Shown here one piece after another: positions 46,584 through 56,103 of a stretch of DNA of 64,000 nucleotides. This DNA is from Pseudoalteromonas luteoviolacea NCIMB 1942 (GTDB taxonomy: Bacteria; Pseudomonadota; Gammaproteobacteria; Enterobacterales; Alteromonadaceae). Numbering within the stretch: the first letter of the stretch is position 1; each line of letters begins with the position of its first letter. The stretch is from assembly GCF_001625595.1 (NCBI RefSeq), contig NZ_AUXT01000145.1:1-64000 (forward strand), given 5' to 3'. The notes beneath the pieces are model-generated. The model was not told where the DNA came from. It saw only the letters and a program-made list of their open reading frames with translations, and ran no database searches. The position numbers were made by a program, and so were the translations under genes.

Positions 46584-47318
46584 TTAAAGAGCCAAATCGC
46601 CAAACTGCAGTTGAAGAGCGCTTAAAACTGTTAGCGCTGCGGTCTCTGTGCGTAGTACGCGAGGGCCGATTTTGATATCAACAAAGCCGTGCTCACTGGT
46701 ACTGTGCATTTCTTCATCGGTAAATCCGCCTTCAGGGCCTACTAAAAATCTAACCCCATGGTTTGGCTCTGGTAAGGTCTTGATTGAATGCGTTGCACGC
46801 GGATGTAATGTCAGTTTTAATTCTTCACTTTGTTGGACTAGCCACTGCTCAAGTGTCATAGGTGTATGGATTTTCGTAATGTAATTACGGCCGGATTGCT
46901 CTGCTGCTGATATTGCAATTTTTTGCCATTGCTGGTGTTTTTTAGCTAACCTATCACCACTTAGTTTGACGCCACAACGTGTTGTGAATAGCGGCGTAAT
47001 TTCGCTCACTCCAAGCTCCACCGACTTTTGAATGGTAAAATCCATTTTTTCGCCTCGTGAGATCCCCTGACCTAAATGAACCTTTAATGGAGACTCTGTA
47101 CACTTGTCGATGAAGTCGGTGGGTACAACCGTTACTGACTTTTTTGATACGGATTCAATGGTTGCCAAGTACTCGCCACCTTGGCCATTAAAAAGGCTCA
47201 CCTGATCGCCTTCTCCCATACGTAGTACGCGAGCAATATGGCCTACTGCGTCTTCACTTAATTCGGTAGGTTGATTGATTATTAAATCAGATGGTTGGTA
47301 AATGTGTGGAATTCGCAT
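46584..47318 (-). CDS. rsmE: 16S rRNA m3U1498 methyltransferase RsmE
   Basis: A 244-residue SPOUT-fold methyltransferase. The N-terminal PUA-like domain opens with MRIPHIYQP, and the C-terminal knot carries LVGPEGGFTDEE and LGPRVLRTETA-like sequence (IGPRVLRTETAAL). ATG 47318 is preferred to GTG 47327 because the family starts at MRIP. It is upstream of gshB on the same strand, as in many relatives. Confidence 0.94.
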   Translation of the reverse strand: MRIPHIYQPSDLIINQPTELSEDAVGHIARVLRMGEGDQVSLFNGQGGEYLATIESVSKKSVTVVPTDFIDKCTESPLKVHLGQGISRGEKMDFTIQKSVELGVSEITPLFTTRCGVKLSGDRLAKKHQQWQKIAISAAEQSGRNYITKIHTPMTLEQWLVQQSEELKLTLHPRATHSIKTLPEPNHGVRFLVGPEGGFTDEEMHSTSEHGFVDIKIGPRVLRTETAALTVLSALQLQFGDLAL

Positions 47319-47434
47319 CGTGTACACGTTCTAGATTTTCAATGCGTCCATGGTAAGGCTTTCATGGCAGTGAGTCTAGATCTGGGTTCCCTATCACACT
47401 GTATAAAAAACAGTACAATGCCGGTGAAAGCGTA

Positions 47435-47917
47435 TTAATCAGTGGTATCTGTTTTCAGCACTATGAACTCACTAAATGTGTCTTCTTTAGTTGCGGCAAG
47501 GCTCGAATTACAAGTTAGGTGATTATTATTAAACGGGTCTGAAATTCGATGATAGTCGTAACCATTTGGCAATTGTTCAATGGTGTATCGCTCTGCATGT
47601 AAGGAGTTAAAAATAAATCTTTGCTTCTCATCTGCTAGGTGATAATCCAAAGAGTTTATAAGGACCCCTTTTATTTGGTGATGTTCGTGAAGGTAGGTAG
47701 CAAGCTCAGAGACGCTGATTTCGTTGTCGAAATCACAGTAGCTATAGTCTTTGATTTGGTCCTTAAACATCATTTTAAGCATCTGCTTTGTATTATCGCC
47801 AGCAATAATAATCTTACTGGGGGTTTCAGGCGCCAGTGTCTTCACAAATTCAACAAACTCTTGGCTAAACTCCCAGTTGCTATCAACGAGTAAGAAGTTA
47901 TCTAAGTTCAATGACAT
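47435..47917 (-). CDS. Unrecognised 160-residue protein
   Basis: A soluble, acidic protein without signal peptide or membrane helix. It shows a Rossmann-like alternation (FLLVDSNWEFSQ, SKIIIAGDNTKQM, KGVLINSLDYHLA). This resembles a receiver-like or nucleotide-binding fold, but I see no catalytic motif and do not recognise a family. It lies between rsmE and the DUF350 gene on the same strand, 40 bp after the latter, and could be co-transcribed with it. Confidence 0.55.
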   Translation of the reverse strand: MSLNLDNFLLVDSNWEFSQEFVEFVKTLAPETPSKIIIAGDNTKQMLKMMFKDQIKDYSYCDFDNEISVSELATYLHEHHQIKGVLINSLDYHLADEKQRFIFNSLHAERYTIEQLPNGYDYHRISDPFNNNHLTCNSSLAATKEDTFSEFIVLKTDTTD

Positions 47918-47957
47918 AACTCTCCAGAAGCAAGTTCTCCAATATCTATTTACGCAG

Positions 47958-48851
47958 CTAAATTGAAAACATGTTTATAAGTAAATAGCCCATGGTACAA
48001 AAAACAGCAAATTCTAAGCAGGCAATCCCGATATTATCTTGATGGTCAACTTCTAGTCCAATGTTCACTTTTGGTAACACTATCTGTATAAGTAACCTGC
48101 TAAATAGGTATAGAAGTATCCACATAAATATGGAGTGAATAAGTACAGTCAGTAAACTATCTACGATTTTTCCTTCATAGTTAGGCGCACTGTGCAAGCC
48201 TGCATAAATCGCCAAAGCTAAGCCAATGGTTTTACCCGCATAACGAATTCCAATGGAAGTATTAGCTAGGTTGAAGTTATCTTGTAAAGAGGCTCCTTGA
48301 TTGGATTTTGCAAAACGAGATTCTCTAAACTTACTGTCTAATGCAAACAGCAGTTGCAAAACTACGAAGCAGATACTGGCGATAAATAAGGATTTGAAGT
48401 CAGTTGGGGCAAACCATTGATACAGCCCAAAGACGAGGATGCAATTACCTATCAACATGCCCGAGTCCACCAAAGCCGCACAAACATTTTGGTTTAAGAT
48501 AGCTTGTGCTTCGTTGAACCTATATAGGATCCATTTTCGATGTATATACTGTCCTAGATAAATATAGGACCAAATTAACCCCATAGGCAGCAATACCTGA
48601 GTGTGTATGACAGAGATATCAAACGCAGTAAGATTACCAAAAAAATAACTGATACTGCCGCACAAAACGGCTACTTTGGCAGCATAGTTGATCCCAAGTG
48701 CAAAGTTGTCACGTTGTGCTAGTTCTTTTTGCAGTAGCTTTTTAGCATGCATTTGCACAATTAAACGCAGACTGGTAAGTGCTATGCAGATGAGCACCAG
48801 ACTGCTTCCAATGATGAAAAAATTGCTGTTTTCTAAAGACAAGTAACTCAT
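47958..48851 (-). CDS. DUF350 multi-repeat membrane protein
   Basis: A 297-residue membrane protein with about eight helices. The DUF350 mark, a short Gln-Asp-Asn-Phe turn followed by a membrane helix, appears three times: RDNFALGINYAAKV, QDNFNLANTSIGIRYAGK and HQDNIGIACLEFA. ATG 48851 is preferred to 48953, which would overlap the divergent glnE start and adds a stretch unlike the family. The function of DUF350 is unknown. Confidence 0.72.
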   Translation of the reverse strand: MSYLSLENSNFFIIGSSLVLICIALTSLRLIVQMHAKKLLQKELAQRDNFALGINYAAKVAVLCGSISYFFGNLTAFDISVIHTQVLLPMGLIWSYIYLGQYIHRKWILYRFNEAQAILNQNVCAALVDSGMLIGNCILVFGLYQWFAPTDFKSLFIASICFVVLQLLFALDSKFRESRFAKSNQGASLQDNFNLANTSIGIRYAGKTIGLALAIYAGLHSAPNYEGKIVDSLLTVLIHSIFMWILLYLFSRLLIQIVLPKVNIGLEVDHQDNIGIACLEFAVFCTMGYLLINMFSI

Positions 48852-48931
48852 GCTCAGTGTAAGGTTTGTGTTATTTAGCGTTACTATAACACTGCCCAAC
48901 AAATGAGCCACAGGGCACTGGAGATTTTTGT

Positions 48932-51727
48932 ATGGAACAAAACCACAAGACATGTGAATTAACCCATTTAGGACAGCAGCGGTTTCGTGAGTTATTTCCT
49001 GAACGTGACGTACACGAGCAGGTCGTTCAACTATTAGCCCTCAGTGACTTTGCGTATCGCATATTGGCTCAGCATCCCCAATGGGTAGACTGGTTATTAG
49101 ATGAGGAGGCTATGCAAAGTCGCAGCTGCGAAGCAATCTTTACTTCTGTGGTGGCTGATCTCAACGAGCAAGATGCTTTTAGGCTATTACGTGTATACCG
49201 TAAACGCTATTGGTTGAAATTAATGTGGCTCGATTTTGTACTTGGCAACGACATTGCGAAAAGCATTTTATATCAATCACAATTAAGTGAGCACCTTATT
49301 GCGAGCGCTAACGAGTGGGCGTTCTTACAAGTCGCCGCGAGCAACGGGATGCCTCTAGACGAGAGGGGGCAGCCTATTCCAATGCAGGTACTTGGCATGG
49401 GTAAATTAGGAGGGCAAGAACTCAACTTTTCTTCCGATATCGACCTTATTTTTACTTACCCCAAGTCTGTTAACACTCAAGGGGGGCGGCGCAGTGTTGA
49501 GGCACAAGTCTTTTATACCAAAGTCGCGCAAAAACTGATCGCGGCTTTGGATCAACGTACCATGGATGGTCAGGTTTTTCGTGTTGATATGCGGTTGAGG
49601 CCTTTTGGTGACAGCGGCCCCTTAGTAATGAGCTTTTCCGCAATGGAGGACTATTATCAAGATCAAGGGCGTGAGTGGGAACGTTACGCCATGCTCAAAG
49701 CACGCTTATTAGGGGAAAGAAATGTCTATTGGGATGAATTTAAAGTGTTAATTCGACCATTTGTATTTCGTCGTTATATCGACTTTTCAGTGATTGAATC
49801 GCTGAGAAAAATGAAATATATGATTGCTCAAGAAGTTCGGCGCAAAGGGCTCAAAAACAACATTAAATTAGGCGCTGGTGGTATTCGCGAAGTAGAATTC
49901 ATAGTACAAGCCTTGCAGATGATCAGAGGTGGCCGAGAACCCGAATTACAAGTCCCCTCGTTGCTAAATGCTTTAAATACACTGGCAAAACTAGGTATTA
50001 TCCCGAAAAAAGTTGCCACAGAGCTTCAAGCGCAATACTTGTTTTTACGTCGTGCTGAGCAGTATTTACAAGCATTCAATGATGAGCAAACACAATCGCT
50101 GCCCGACGACGATTTAAACCAGCTAAGATTGTGTCGGCTACTTGGTGTCAGTGACATGCATGCGCTATTTGCTTTGTTTGACACGGTACAATCAGGTATT
50201 CGACATGAATTCGCTCAGGTCATTGGGGAAGAGCCCCAAGATTGTGAAGAACTAGACCCGAGCTATACCTCAGCATGGGAGCAACTAGATATTAGCTATC
50301 TAGAGATTGGATTGTCGGCGTCAGAGTGTACTCAGTGGCAGGGTGTTTTGGATACGTTTTATACGGGTATCAATAAAAAACAAATAGGGGTGCGTGGTCG
50401 GGATGTCCTAGACCGATTAATGCCTTTAGTTTTACGAGAAATGAGCGCCCTCAAGTCAGCAGAAACATTGCAAAGTGTGCTTGATATCATTGCCAAAGTT
50501 GCATCAAGAACAGCCTATTTAGAGCTCCTGTACGAAAACATTGGTGCTTTACAACAGTTAATTAAGCTGTGCGCACACAGTTCATGGATAGCTCTGCAAA
50601 TAGCACGCTATCCAATCTTGTTGGACGAACTCATAGATCCTGCTGTGTTATACCGTCCTCTGCCTGTGAACGCCTATTACAGCGAAATCCAGCAGTATTT
50701 TTTACGAATAGATGAAGACGATCTAGAGCTGCAAATGGAGGCCTTGAGGCAATTTAAACAAACTCAACAACTGCGGATCGCCGCCGCTGATGCAACGGGC
50801 GTATTGGATATTATGAAGGTCAGTGATCACCTAACGGCGCTTGCCGAATCAATCGTTGCCAAAGCAGTTGATATTGCATGGGCACAAATGGTGGGTCGCT
50901 ATGGGTATCCAGAAGGGACCTCTGCAAGTGCTAAAGGGTTTGCAGTGATAGCCTATGGCAAAGGAGGCGGCTTTGAGCTGGGGTATGACTCAGATCTAGA
51001 TTTAGTGTTTGTGCACAATTGTGACGGTAGCAGTAAGACCATGGGGGATAAGACTATTTCTTCAAGGCAATTTTATTTGAAACTCGCACAGCGGTTAATG
51101 CATCTGTTCAATACTAGGACCTCATCGGGGATATTGTATGAATTAGATACACGATTACGACCAGAAGGAAACTCAGGCCTATTGGCGATTAATATCGAAA
51201 GTTACTATCAATATCAACGGGAGCAAGCTTGGACTTGGGAGCACCAAGCTTTGGTGAGGGCGAGGATGATTGTTGGCGAACCGGAACTGGTAGAAAGGTT
51301 TCACGTTATACGCCATGATATTTTGTGCCAGCAACGTGATAATGAAGAACTTCAAGAAGATATCGTAAAAATGCGTGCGAAAATGCGCGCCCACTTGTCT
51401 AAAGACAGCGAACAAGAATTTGATCTCAAGCAGGGCGGTGGTGGTATGACAGATATTGAGTTTTTAACCCAATATTTAGTACTTGCCTTTTCCCATGATT
51501 ACCCGGCTCTAACGCGTTATTCGGATAATATTCGAATTTTAGAGCAAGCCAGTGCTGAGTCGGTCATTAGTGAGCACGAGCAATCAACTTTGACGCAAGC
51601 ATATTGTCAAGTAAGAGAGTGCTATCACTTGAACAGCTTAAATGGTAAGGGAAAAACTATCGATGCTCAAAAGTTGGTAGAACAAAGTTCGATGGTGAAA
51701 TGTATTTGGCAGGCCTACCTTGTGTAG
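48932..51727 (+). CDS. glnE: Glutamine synthetase adenylyltransferase GlnE
   Basis: A 931-residue bifunctional enzyme that adds and removes AMP on glutamine synthetase, under the control of PII proteins. Two nucleotidyltransferase domains are visible: the N-terminal de-adenylylase (GMGKLGGQELNFSSDIDL) and the C-terminal adenylylase (AYGKGGGFELGYDSDLDL). Length matches E. coli GlnE (946). It is divergent from the DUF350 gene. Confidence 0.95.
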   Translation: MEQNHKTCELTHLGQQRFRELFPERDVHEQVVQLLALSDFAYRILAQHPQWVDWLLDEEAMQSRSCEAIFTSVVADLNEQDAFRLLRVYRKRYWLKLMWLDFVLGNDIAKSILYQSQLSEHLIASANEWAFLQVAASNGMPLDERGQPIPMQVLGMGKLGGQELNFSSDIDLIFTYPKSVNTQGGRRSVEAQVFYTKVAQKLIAALDQRTMDGQVFRVDMRLRPFGDSGPLVMSFSAMEDYYQDQGREWERYAMLKARLLGERNVYWDEFKVLIRPFVFRRYIDFSVIESLRKMKYMIAQEVRRKGLKNNIKLGAGGIREVEFIVQALQMIRGGREPELQVPSLLNALNTLAKLGIIPKKVATELQAQYLFLRRAEQYLQAFNDEQTQSLPDDDLNQLRLCRLLGVSDMHALFALFDTVQSGIRHEFAQVIGEEPQDCEELDPSYTSAWEQLDISYLEIGLSASECTQWQGVLDTFYTGINKKQIGVRGRDVLDRLMPLVLREMSALKSAETLQSVLDIIAKVASRTAYLELLYENIGALQQLIKLCAHSSWIALQIARYPILLDELIDPAVLYRPLPVNAYYSEIQQYFLRIDEDDLELQMEALRQFKQTQQLRIAAADATGVLDIMKVSDHLTALAESIVAKAVDIAWAQMVGRYGYPEGTSASAKGFAVIAYGKGGGFELGYDSDLDLVFVHNCDGSSKTMGDKTISSRQFYLKLAQRLMHLFNTRTSSGILYELDTRLRPEGNSGLLAINIESYYQYQREQAWTWEHQALVRARMIVGEPELVERFHVIRHDILCQQRDNEELQEDIVKMRAKMRAHLSKDSEQEFDLKQGGGGMTDIEFLTQYLVLAFSHDYPALTRYSDNIRILEQASAESVISEHEQSTLTQAYCQVRECYHLNSLNGKGKTIDAQKLVEQSSMVKCIWQAYLV

Positions 51728-51736
51728 GCCCAAGAA

Positions 51737-52345
51737 TTAATTTGTGAGTCGTCGGCAATTTTCTCTCACAAACATAGATGGGTTTTCTGTGATTACAGCC
51801 GCCCTTTGGCGATGACAAAAGAAGGTGTAAACCTCATACTCAAAATCGTCGTTGATGGCTCTACCTACCTGATATAAGGCACTGACAAAATCAGAATCAA
51901 CTCGAAAGTTTTGTTTCACGACGTAGTCTTTACTGAGGTACCAAAAAAGCTCAATGTCTTCTTTTTTTGCGTAGTTAGTTAATACGCTTTTAAGGGTATT
52001 TCCCATTTCGAAACGGCGAGGCTGTGACTCCCCTGTCCATCTTTGGTTAGTTGGCTTTACGACGAGTTCCCTTTGGGCAAGCGCGTCATCAAGCGGAAAA
52101 GTTGGCTTTCCTATATCCATAACGAACTTTTCTCGCTCTGTGTCTCTTTCATTCATACGGTTGCGAAAATTTGCATAAAACTGAGATAAGCCTTGTGCGG
52201 CTGCGTTGGTTGTTTCTTTAAATTCCATTTTAGGAATATTACCATACAAGAAATAATACGCTGCCCAAACTAAGATGGCACCCAAAGAAAGGTGCTTAGT
52301 CCAAAACCACATTGCGGATAAACGTTTTTTATTTTTTTTAGCCAT
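51737..52345 (-). CDS. TcpQ-like domain membrane-anchored protein
   Basis: A 202-residue protein with one membrane helix at about residues 16-34 and a periplasmic part. Residues about 118-170 (GNTLKSVLTNYAKKEDIELFWYLSKDY to FVSALYQVGRAI) look like a TcpQ/secretin-accessory domain, named after toxin-coregulated pilus biosynthesis protein Q. A role in a secretion or pilus complex is only suggested by this resemblance. It lies 26 bp after the LpxL-type gene. Confidence 0.6.
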   Translation of the reverse strand: MAKKNKKRLSAMWFWTKHLSLGAILVWAAYYFLYGNIPKMEFKETTNAAAQGLSQFYANFRNRMNERDTEREKFVMDIGKPTFPLDDALAQRELVVKPTNQRWTGESQPRRFEMGNTLKSVLTNYAKKEDIELFWYLSKDYVVKQNFRVDSDFVSALYQVGRAINDDFEYEVYTFFCHRQRAAVITENPSMFVRENCRRLTN

Positions 52346-52371
52346 GTTACGCGACGCCAGTTATTCGTAGT

Positions 52372-53316
52372 TTAAGAGTAATACGATGGATCACTCTCAT
52401 CAGGTCTAGTTTTGAACCGCCTGTGCAACCACATGTATTGTTCCGGAGCTTGCATGATTGATTGCTCCATTCTTTTATTAACGCGTGTGACATCATGATT
52501 TTCGTCTTCACTTGGAAAGTCAGCCATCGCAGGGTGTATCGTGATATGGTATTTACCGTGTTTATCACGAGTACCTGTTAAGCTTAATGTCTCACACTTT
52601 TTACTGGATGAAAATAATAAAGTACCAGTAGTTGTTGCTGCATCAGGAACGGCGAAAAAAGGGGCAAACTCACAACGTTTTCTGCCATAATCTTGGTCTG
52701 GCAAGTAGTAACAGACTTTTTTATCGTGTAGTGCCTTCAATAGCCCTTTTACATCACGCTTACCGATTAGAAACTCATTAGAGCGCAACCTACCTTTGGT
52801 CATAAAGTATTCCATTAAGGGGTTATTGTGAGGACGGTAAAAGCCAATGCCTTGCGTGTCTGTGCCTAAAATTCTGCCGAGCATTTCTAAATGTAGCATA
52901 TGAGGTACTAAGAGCAGTACGCCTTTGCCATTTTCTTGTGCACTTTTAAAATGTTCTAATCCGGTGATAGAGCCAACGGCACGTTTTACTCGCCACTCAG
53001 GCCACCACCAAGCCATGCCCGTTTCAAATGTGGCAATACCTGTATTTTCCATATTTTTTAAGACCATGGCACTGCGTGTTTGTTCATCCATATCAGGAAA
53101 GCAAAGTTTTAAGTTTACTTCGGCAATTCTTCGGCGCTTTTTGACAAAACTATGGACCAATCTACCCAGCAATCTTCCGAGTGAAAACTGCACGCTTTGA
53201 GGCAGCCAAGAAAAACTATAAAGGACAATGACACCAAGCCAAGTGAGCCAAAATTTAGGTGCTAAAAACTGTAATTTAAAGGTGGGGTTGTGAACCAAGG
53301 TGGCGTTCTCGTACAA
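52372..53316 (-). CDS. LpxL/LpxP-type lipid A acyltransferase
   Basis: A 314-residue inner-membrane acyltransferase that adds a secondary acyl chain to Kdo2-lipid IVA. An N-terminal helix at about residues 22-38, the H-x4-E motif His139-Glu144 (PHMLHLE) and the DQDYGR plus ATTTGT segment resemble LpxL more than LpxM. Chain-length choice (lauroyl or palmitoleoyl) cannot be read from sequence. Confidence 0.88.
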   Translation of the reverse strand: MYENATLVHNPTFKLQFLAPKFWLTWLGVIVLYSFSWLPQSVQFSLGRLLGRLVHSFVKKRRRIAEVNLKLCFPDMDEQTRSAMVLKNMENTGIATFETGMAWWWPEWRVKRAVGSITGLEHFKSAQENGKGVLLLVPHMLHLEMLGRILGTDTQGIGFYRPHNNPLMEYFMTKGRLRSNEFLIGKRDVKGLLKALHDKKVCYYLPDQDYGRKRCEFAPFFAVPDAATTTGTLLFSSSKKCETLSLTGTRDKHGKYHITIHPAMADFPSEDENHDVTRVNKRMEQSIMQAPEQYMWLHRRFKTRPDESDPSYYS

Positions 53317-53422
53317 GCATAAAAGAGAGTAGTTTATCTATAACTTGCAATTTGCTCAAGCGTTGTTGAATTAGTAGTGGAAGGGTTTAGGACCAGTTTT
53401 GACTGGCCCCTTTAAATCAGAG

Positions 53423-54772
53423 TTAGTTGTTTGTAACTAAGCCTCTGTTGATTGCTTCTAGATCGTCACGAGTTAAGTCACCAGAAGCTTGCTTCAACTG
53501 TAGCGTCGACAAGATATATTGATAACGTAAATTCGCTAAATTTCGTTTCGCGCTATACAGGTTACGCGTGCTCACTAATACATCAACGATAGTACGAGTG
53601 CCCACTTCAAAGCCAGCTTCAGTCGCTTGTAGCGCACTTTCAGCTGATACCACGGCTTGTTCTAATGCACGATAAGTCGCCACATCAGACATTACTTGGT
53701 TGTAGGAAGTTATTACTGAACGTGTAATATTACGCATTGACGCTTCAAGGTCTTCACTTGCTGCAACATACAGTGCTCTAGCCTGATCTGTTGCTGCAAC
53801 CGTTCTACCACCAGAGTATATTGGAACGTCAAGTTGTAGCCCAATTGTGGTTTCGTCGCTGCGAGGTGCAAGTTCACTGCCTGGCGTATTGGTCAATGAA
53901 TCCCCGTGTGATGCTTGGAAAGACAAAGTAGGGTAATGTCCTGCTTGCGCTTGATCGATTTGATCTTGAGCAATTTCGAGAGATGATTTTGCTACCTGTA
54001 ACGAAAGGTTTTTCTCTTTCGCAATATTGATGAAATCATCTGCTTTTTTGTTTGGTTTTACAGTTGAAAACTTATCTGTATTTAACTTATCAAGTTTTGC
54101 GTGGTATTTACCTGTGATAGTGCGCAGTGTTTCACGTGCCGTTTCAACTTCGTTTTGCGCAACAATCTCATTTGCAACTGATTGGTCAAATTGAGCTTGT
54201 GCTTCATGAACATCAGTAATAGCCGTTAAACCCACTTCATAACGTTGTTTGGTCTGCTCAAGTTGTCGCTCGATTGCGCGTTTCTCTGCTTGCACGAATT
54301 CTAAGCCGTCTAGTGCTCCAAGCACATTAAAATAGCCCTGTGCGATGCGTACGATTAGGTTTTGTTTCTCTTGCTCGTACTGAGTCAATGATTGCATTGC
54401 ACGCTTTTCAGCAATTGACAAATCTTCCCAAATACTGAGGTCGAAAATAGTTTGGTTTAGCGTCAGTGTGCGAGAGAATGAATCTCTGTAACTGTCGTTT
54501 AATGTATACCCAGACTCATCATTTTGTGTAGGTAGCGCACCTGTAGAATCGGTATCAGAATAGCTTACTCTCAGTCCCAATGTAGGCAATAAAGCACCAA
54601 GTGCGCTGTCTTGTGCGTACTTTTGTGCATCAGCATTGGCTTTTGCACGTAACACAGTAGGATCGTTTGCTGTTGCAATGTCGTAAACTTGAAGCAAGTC
54701 TTCTGCGTATGAGTTGTTACTTGACAGCGCACAGGTCAAGCCAACCAACATAGATAAAATGGTTTTTTTCAT
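53423..54772 (-). CDS. tolC: Outer membrane channel TolC
   Basis: A 449-residue TolC-family outer membrane factor with a signal peptide (cleavage near SYA-ED). The two repeated helical halves are visible, with the LPTLGLRVSYSD and YPTLSFQASHGD strand segments, and the GTRTIVDVLVSTRNLYSAKRN region near the C-terminus. It serves RND and MFS efflux pumps and type I secretion. A GC-rich hairpin lies at about 53390-53411 after the stop but lacks a T-run. It is divergent from nudF, the usual order. Confidence 0.93.
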   Translation of the reverse strand: MKKTILSMLVGLTCALSSNNSYAEDLLQVYDIATANDPTVLRAKANADAQKYAQDSALGALLPTLGLRVSYSDTDSTGALPTQNDESGYTLNDSYRDSFSRTLTLNQTIFDLSIWEDLSIAEKRAMQSLTQYEQEKQNLIVRIAQGYFNVLGALDGLEFVQAEKRAIERQLEQTKQRYEVGLTAITDVHEAQAQFDQSVANEIVAQNEVETARETLRTITGKYHAKLDKLNTDKFSTVKPNKKADDFINIAKEKNLSLQVAKSSLEIAQDQIDQAQAGHYPTLSFQASHGDSLTNTPGSELAPRSDETTIGLQLDVPIYSGGRTVAATDQARALYVAASEDLEASMRNITRSVITSYNQVMSDVATYRALEQAVVSAESALQATEAGFEVGTRTIVDVLVSTRNLYSAKRNLANLRYQYILSTLQLKQASGDLTRDDLEAINRGLVTNN

Positions 54773-54983
54773 TATTTGTGCAGTCCTTAGACAATTTTAT
54801 TGTCAGCATGTTACCTTGTTTTTATGCAAATTCCCAAGTGCTATTCAGGGATAAAAACAAAACAAGTGTAACAGAATATAATACATTATCAGTTCTGGCT
54901 TTTCGGGCCAGTTGCGTTGCTTATTGCAGTATGGGGATAAAATAGCCGATATTAAACCCTACTTTATGAATCTAGGATTAAAA

Positions 54984-55607
54984 ATGAAAGAAATTAGCCA
55001 ATACAATAGCAATGATGTTGTATTGAAGCCGTCTTCGGGTGGTGTTTTGTACGATGGGTTTCTAAAAATCAAAGAATATGTCTTCGAACACGCGCTGTTT
55101 GATGGTGGCGTATCAGAGACTATCCGTAGAGAAATTATTGACCGTGGCCATGCTGTAGCAGTTTTGCCTTATGACTCTGTTAGAGATGAAGTACTATTAA
55201 TTGAACAAATCCGCATTGGTGCTCTGGCAACGAAAGGCTCCCCTTGGTTATTGGAGTGTATCGCGGGAATGGCTGAAGGAAGTACCGATCTCGAGGGGGT
55301 TGCCAGGAAAGAAGCGCAAGAAGAGGCTGGGTTGAAGCTCAACAAATTGCACTATATGCGCTCGTATTTATCCAGCCCAGGTGGGTCTACAGAGCGTTTA
55401 TATTTGTATTTAGCTGAAGTTGATTTAAGCAAGCATGAGGTAGGCGTTTTTGGCTTGGAAGAAGAAGGTGAAGACATAAAAACACATGTACTATCATTTG
55501 ACGAAGCCATAACGAGGCTTGAAAGTGAGGAAATTGATAACGCTGCCACCGTGATTAGTCTACAATGGTTAGCGCTAAATAAATCGAAACTTGCAACAAT
55601 GTTGTGA
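54984..55607 (+). CDS. nudF: ADP-ribose pyrophosphatase NudF
   Basis: A 207-residue Nudix hydrolase that cuts ADP-ribose. The Nudix box is GMAEGSTDLEGVARKEAQEEAGL-like; the essential KEAQEE acids are kept, but the first Glu of the canonical box is Thr and the Arg is Lys. ATG 54984 is chosen for AGGA seven bases upstream; a longer frame from 54912 adds 24 residues unlike the family. First of the nudF-DUF1249-cpdA-yqiA-parE-parC series. Confidence 0.9.
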   Translation: MKEISQYNSNDVVLKPSSGGVLYDGFLKIKEYVFEHALFDGGVSETIRREIIDRGHAVAVLPYDSVRDEVLLIEQIRIGALATKGSPWLLECIAGMAEGSTDLEGVARKEAQEEAGLKLNKLHYMRSYLSSPGGSTERLYLYLAEVDLSKHEVGVFGLEEEGEDIKTHVLSFDEAITRLESEEIDNAATVISLQWLALNKSKLATML

Positions 55608-55620
55608 AATGGGAGTCATT

Positions 55621-56103
55621 TTGTCTGGTTTGATGCGTGAGTATGGGTTAAAGGGTAAGGCTTCTGAGCGAAGTTATGTGCAGTCTTTACCGCAATTTAT
55701 TACTTTGTGTGAGCGCAATTATTTGCGTGCAATTAAAGTAATGCCTGAAGAACAAGTGGGCAAACAGCGTCAAATTAAAATGGGCTCTATGGATTTCTAC
55801 ATTGTTGTAGATGACGTTGCAAAATATACAACTGATATTTCTATTCGCCAAAAGCATGGCTTAAGCAGCCATATAGGCGAGTTTGAATTGGCTGTGAGAC
55901 TTTATCATGATGCAAGCGTCGCCGAAGTTGTGCAGCACAATTATCACCAAAAAGTGAAACCATCATATCGATATCCCAACCCGAACATGCATCACAAAGA
56001 TGAAAAATATCAGTTAAATGCATTTTTAGCTGATTGGCTTATAGCTTGTATTGAAAACGGTCGAGTGCCATTGAATTGGGATGTTAATAATGGGCTGGTT
56101 TAA
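55621..56103 (+). CDS. yqiB: DUF1249 protein (YqiB-like)
   Basis: A protein of about 160 residues of the DUF1249 family, recognised by the segments ITLCERNYLRAIKVMP, VRLYHDASVAEV, RYPNPNMHHKDEKYQLNAFLADWL. The function is unknown. The start is not certain: TTG 55621 has GGGAG five bases upstream, ATG 55609 and ATG 55633 are alternatives. Its end overlaps the cpdA start. Confidence 0.82.
   Translation: MSGLMREYGLKGKASERSYVQSLPQFITLCERNYLRAIKVMPEEQVGKQRQIKMGSMDFYIVVDDVAKYTTDISIRQKHGLSSHIGEFELAVRLYHDASVAEVVQHNYHQKVKPSYRYPNPNMHHKDEKYQLNAFLADWLIACIENGRVPLNWDVNNGLV

Noticed and set aside
53390-53411. Terminator after tolC
   Set aside because: The stem GGACCAGT/ACTGGCCC is present, but no T-run follows on the tolC strand; noted only in the tolC entry.
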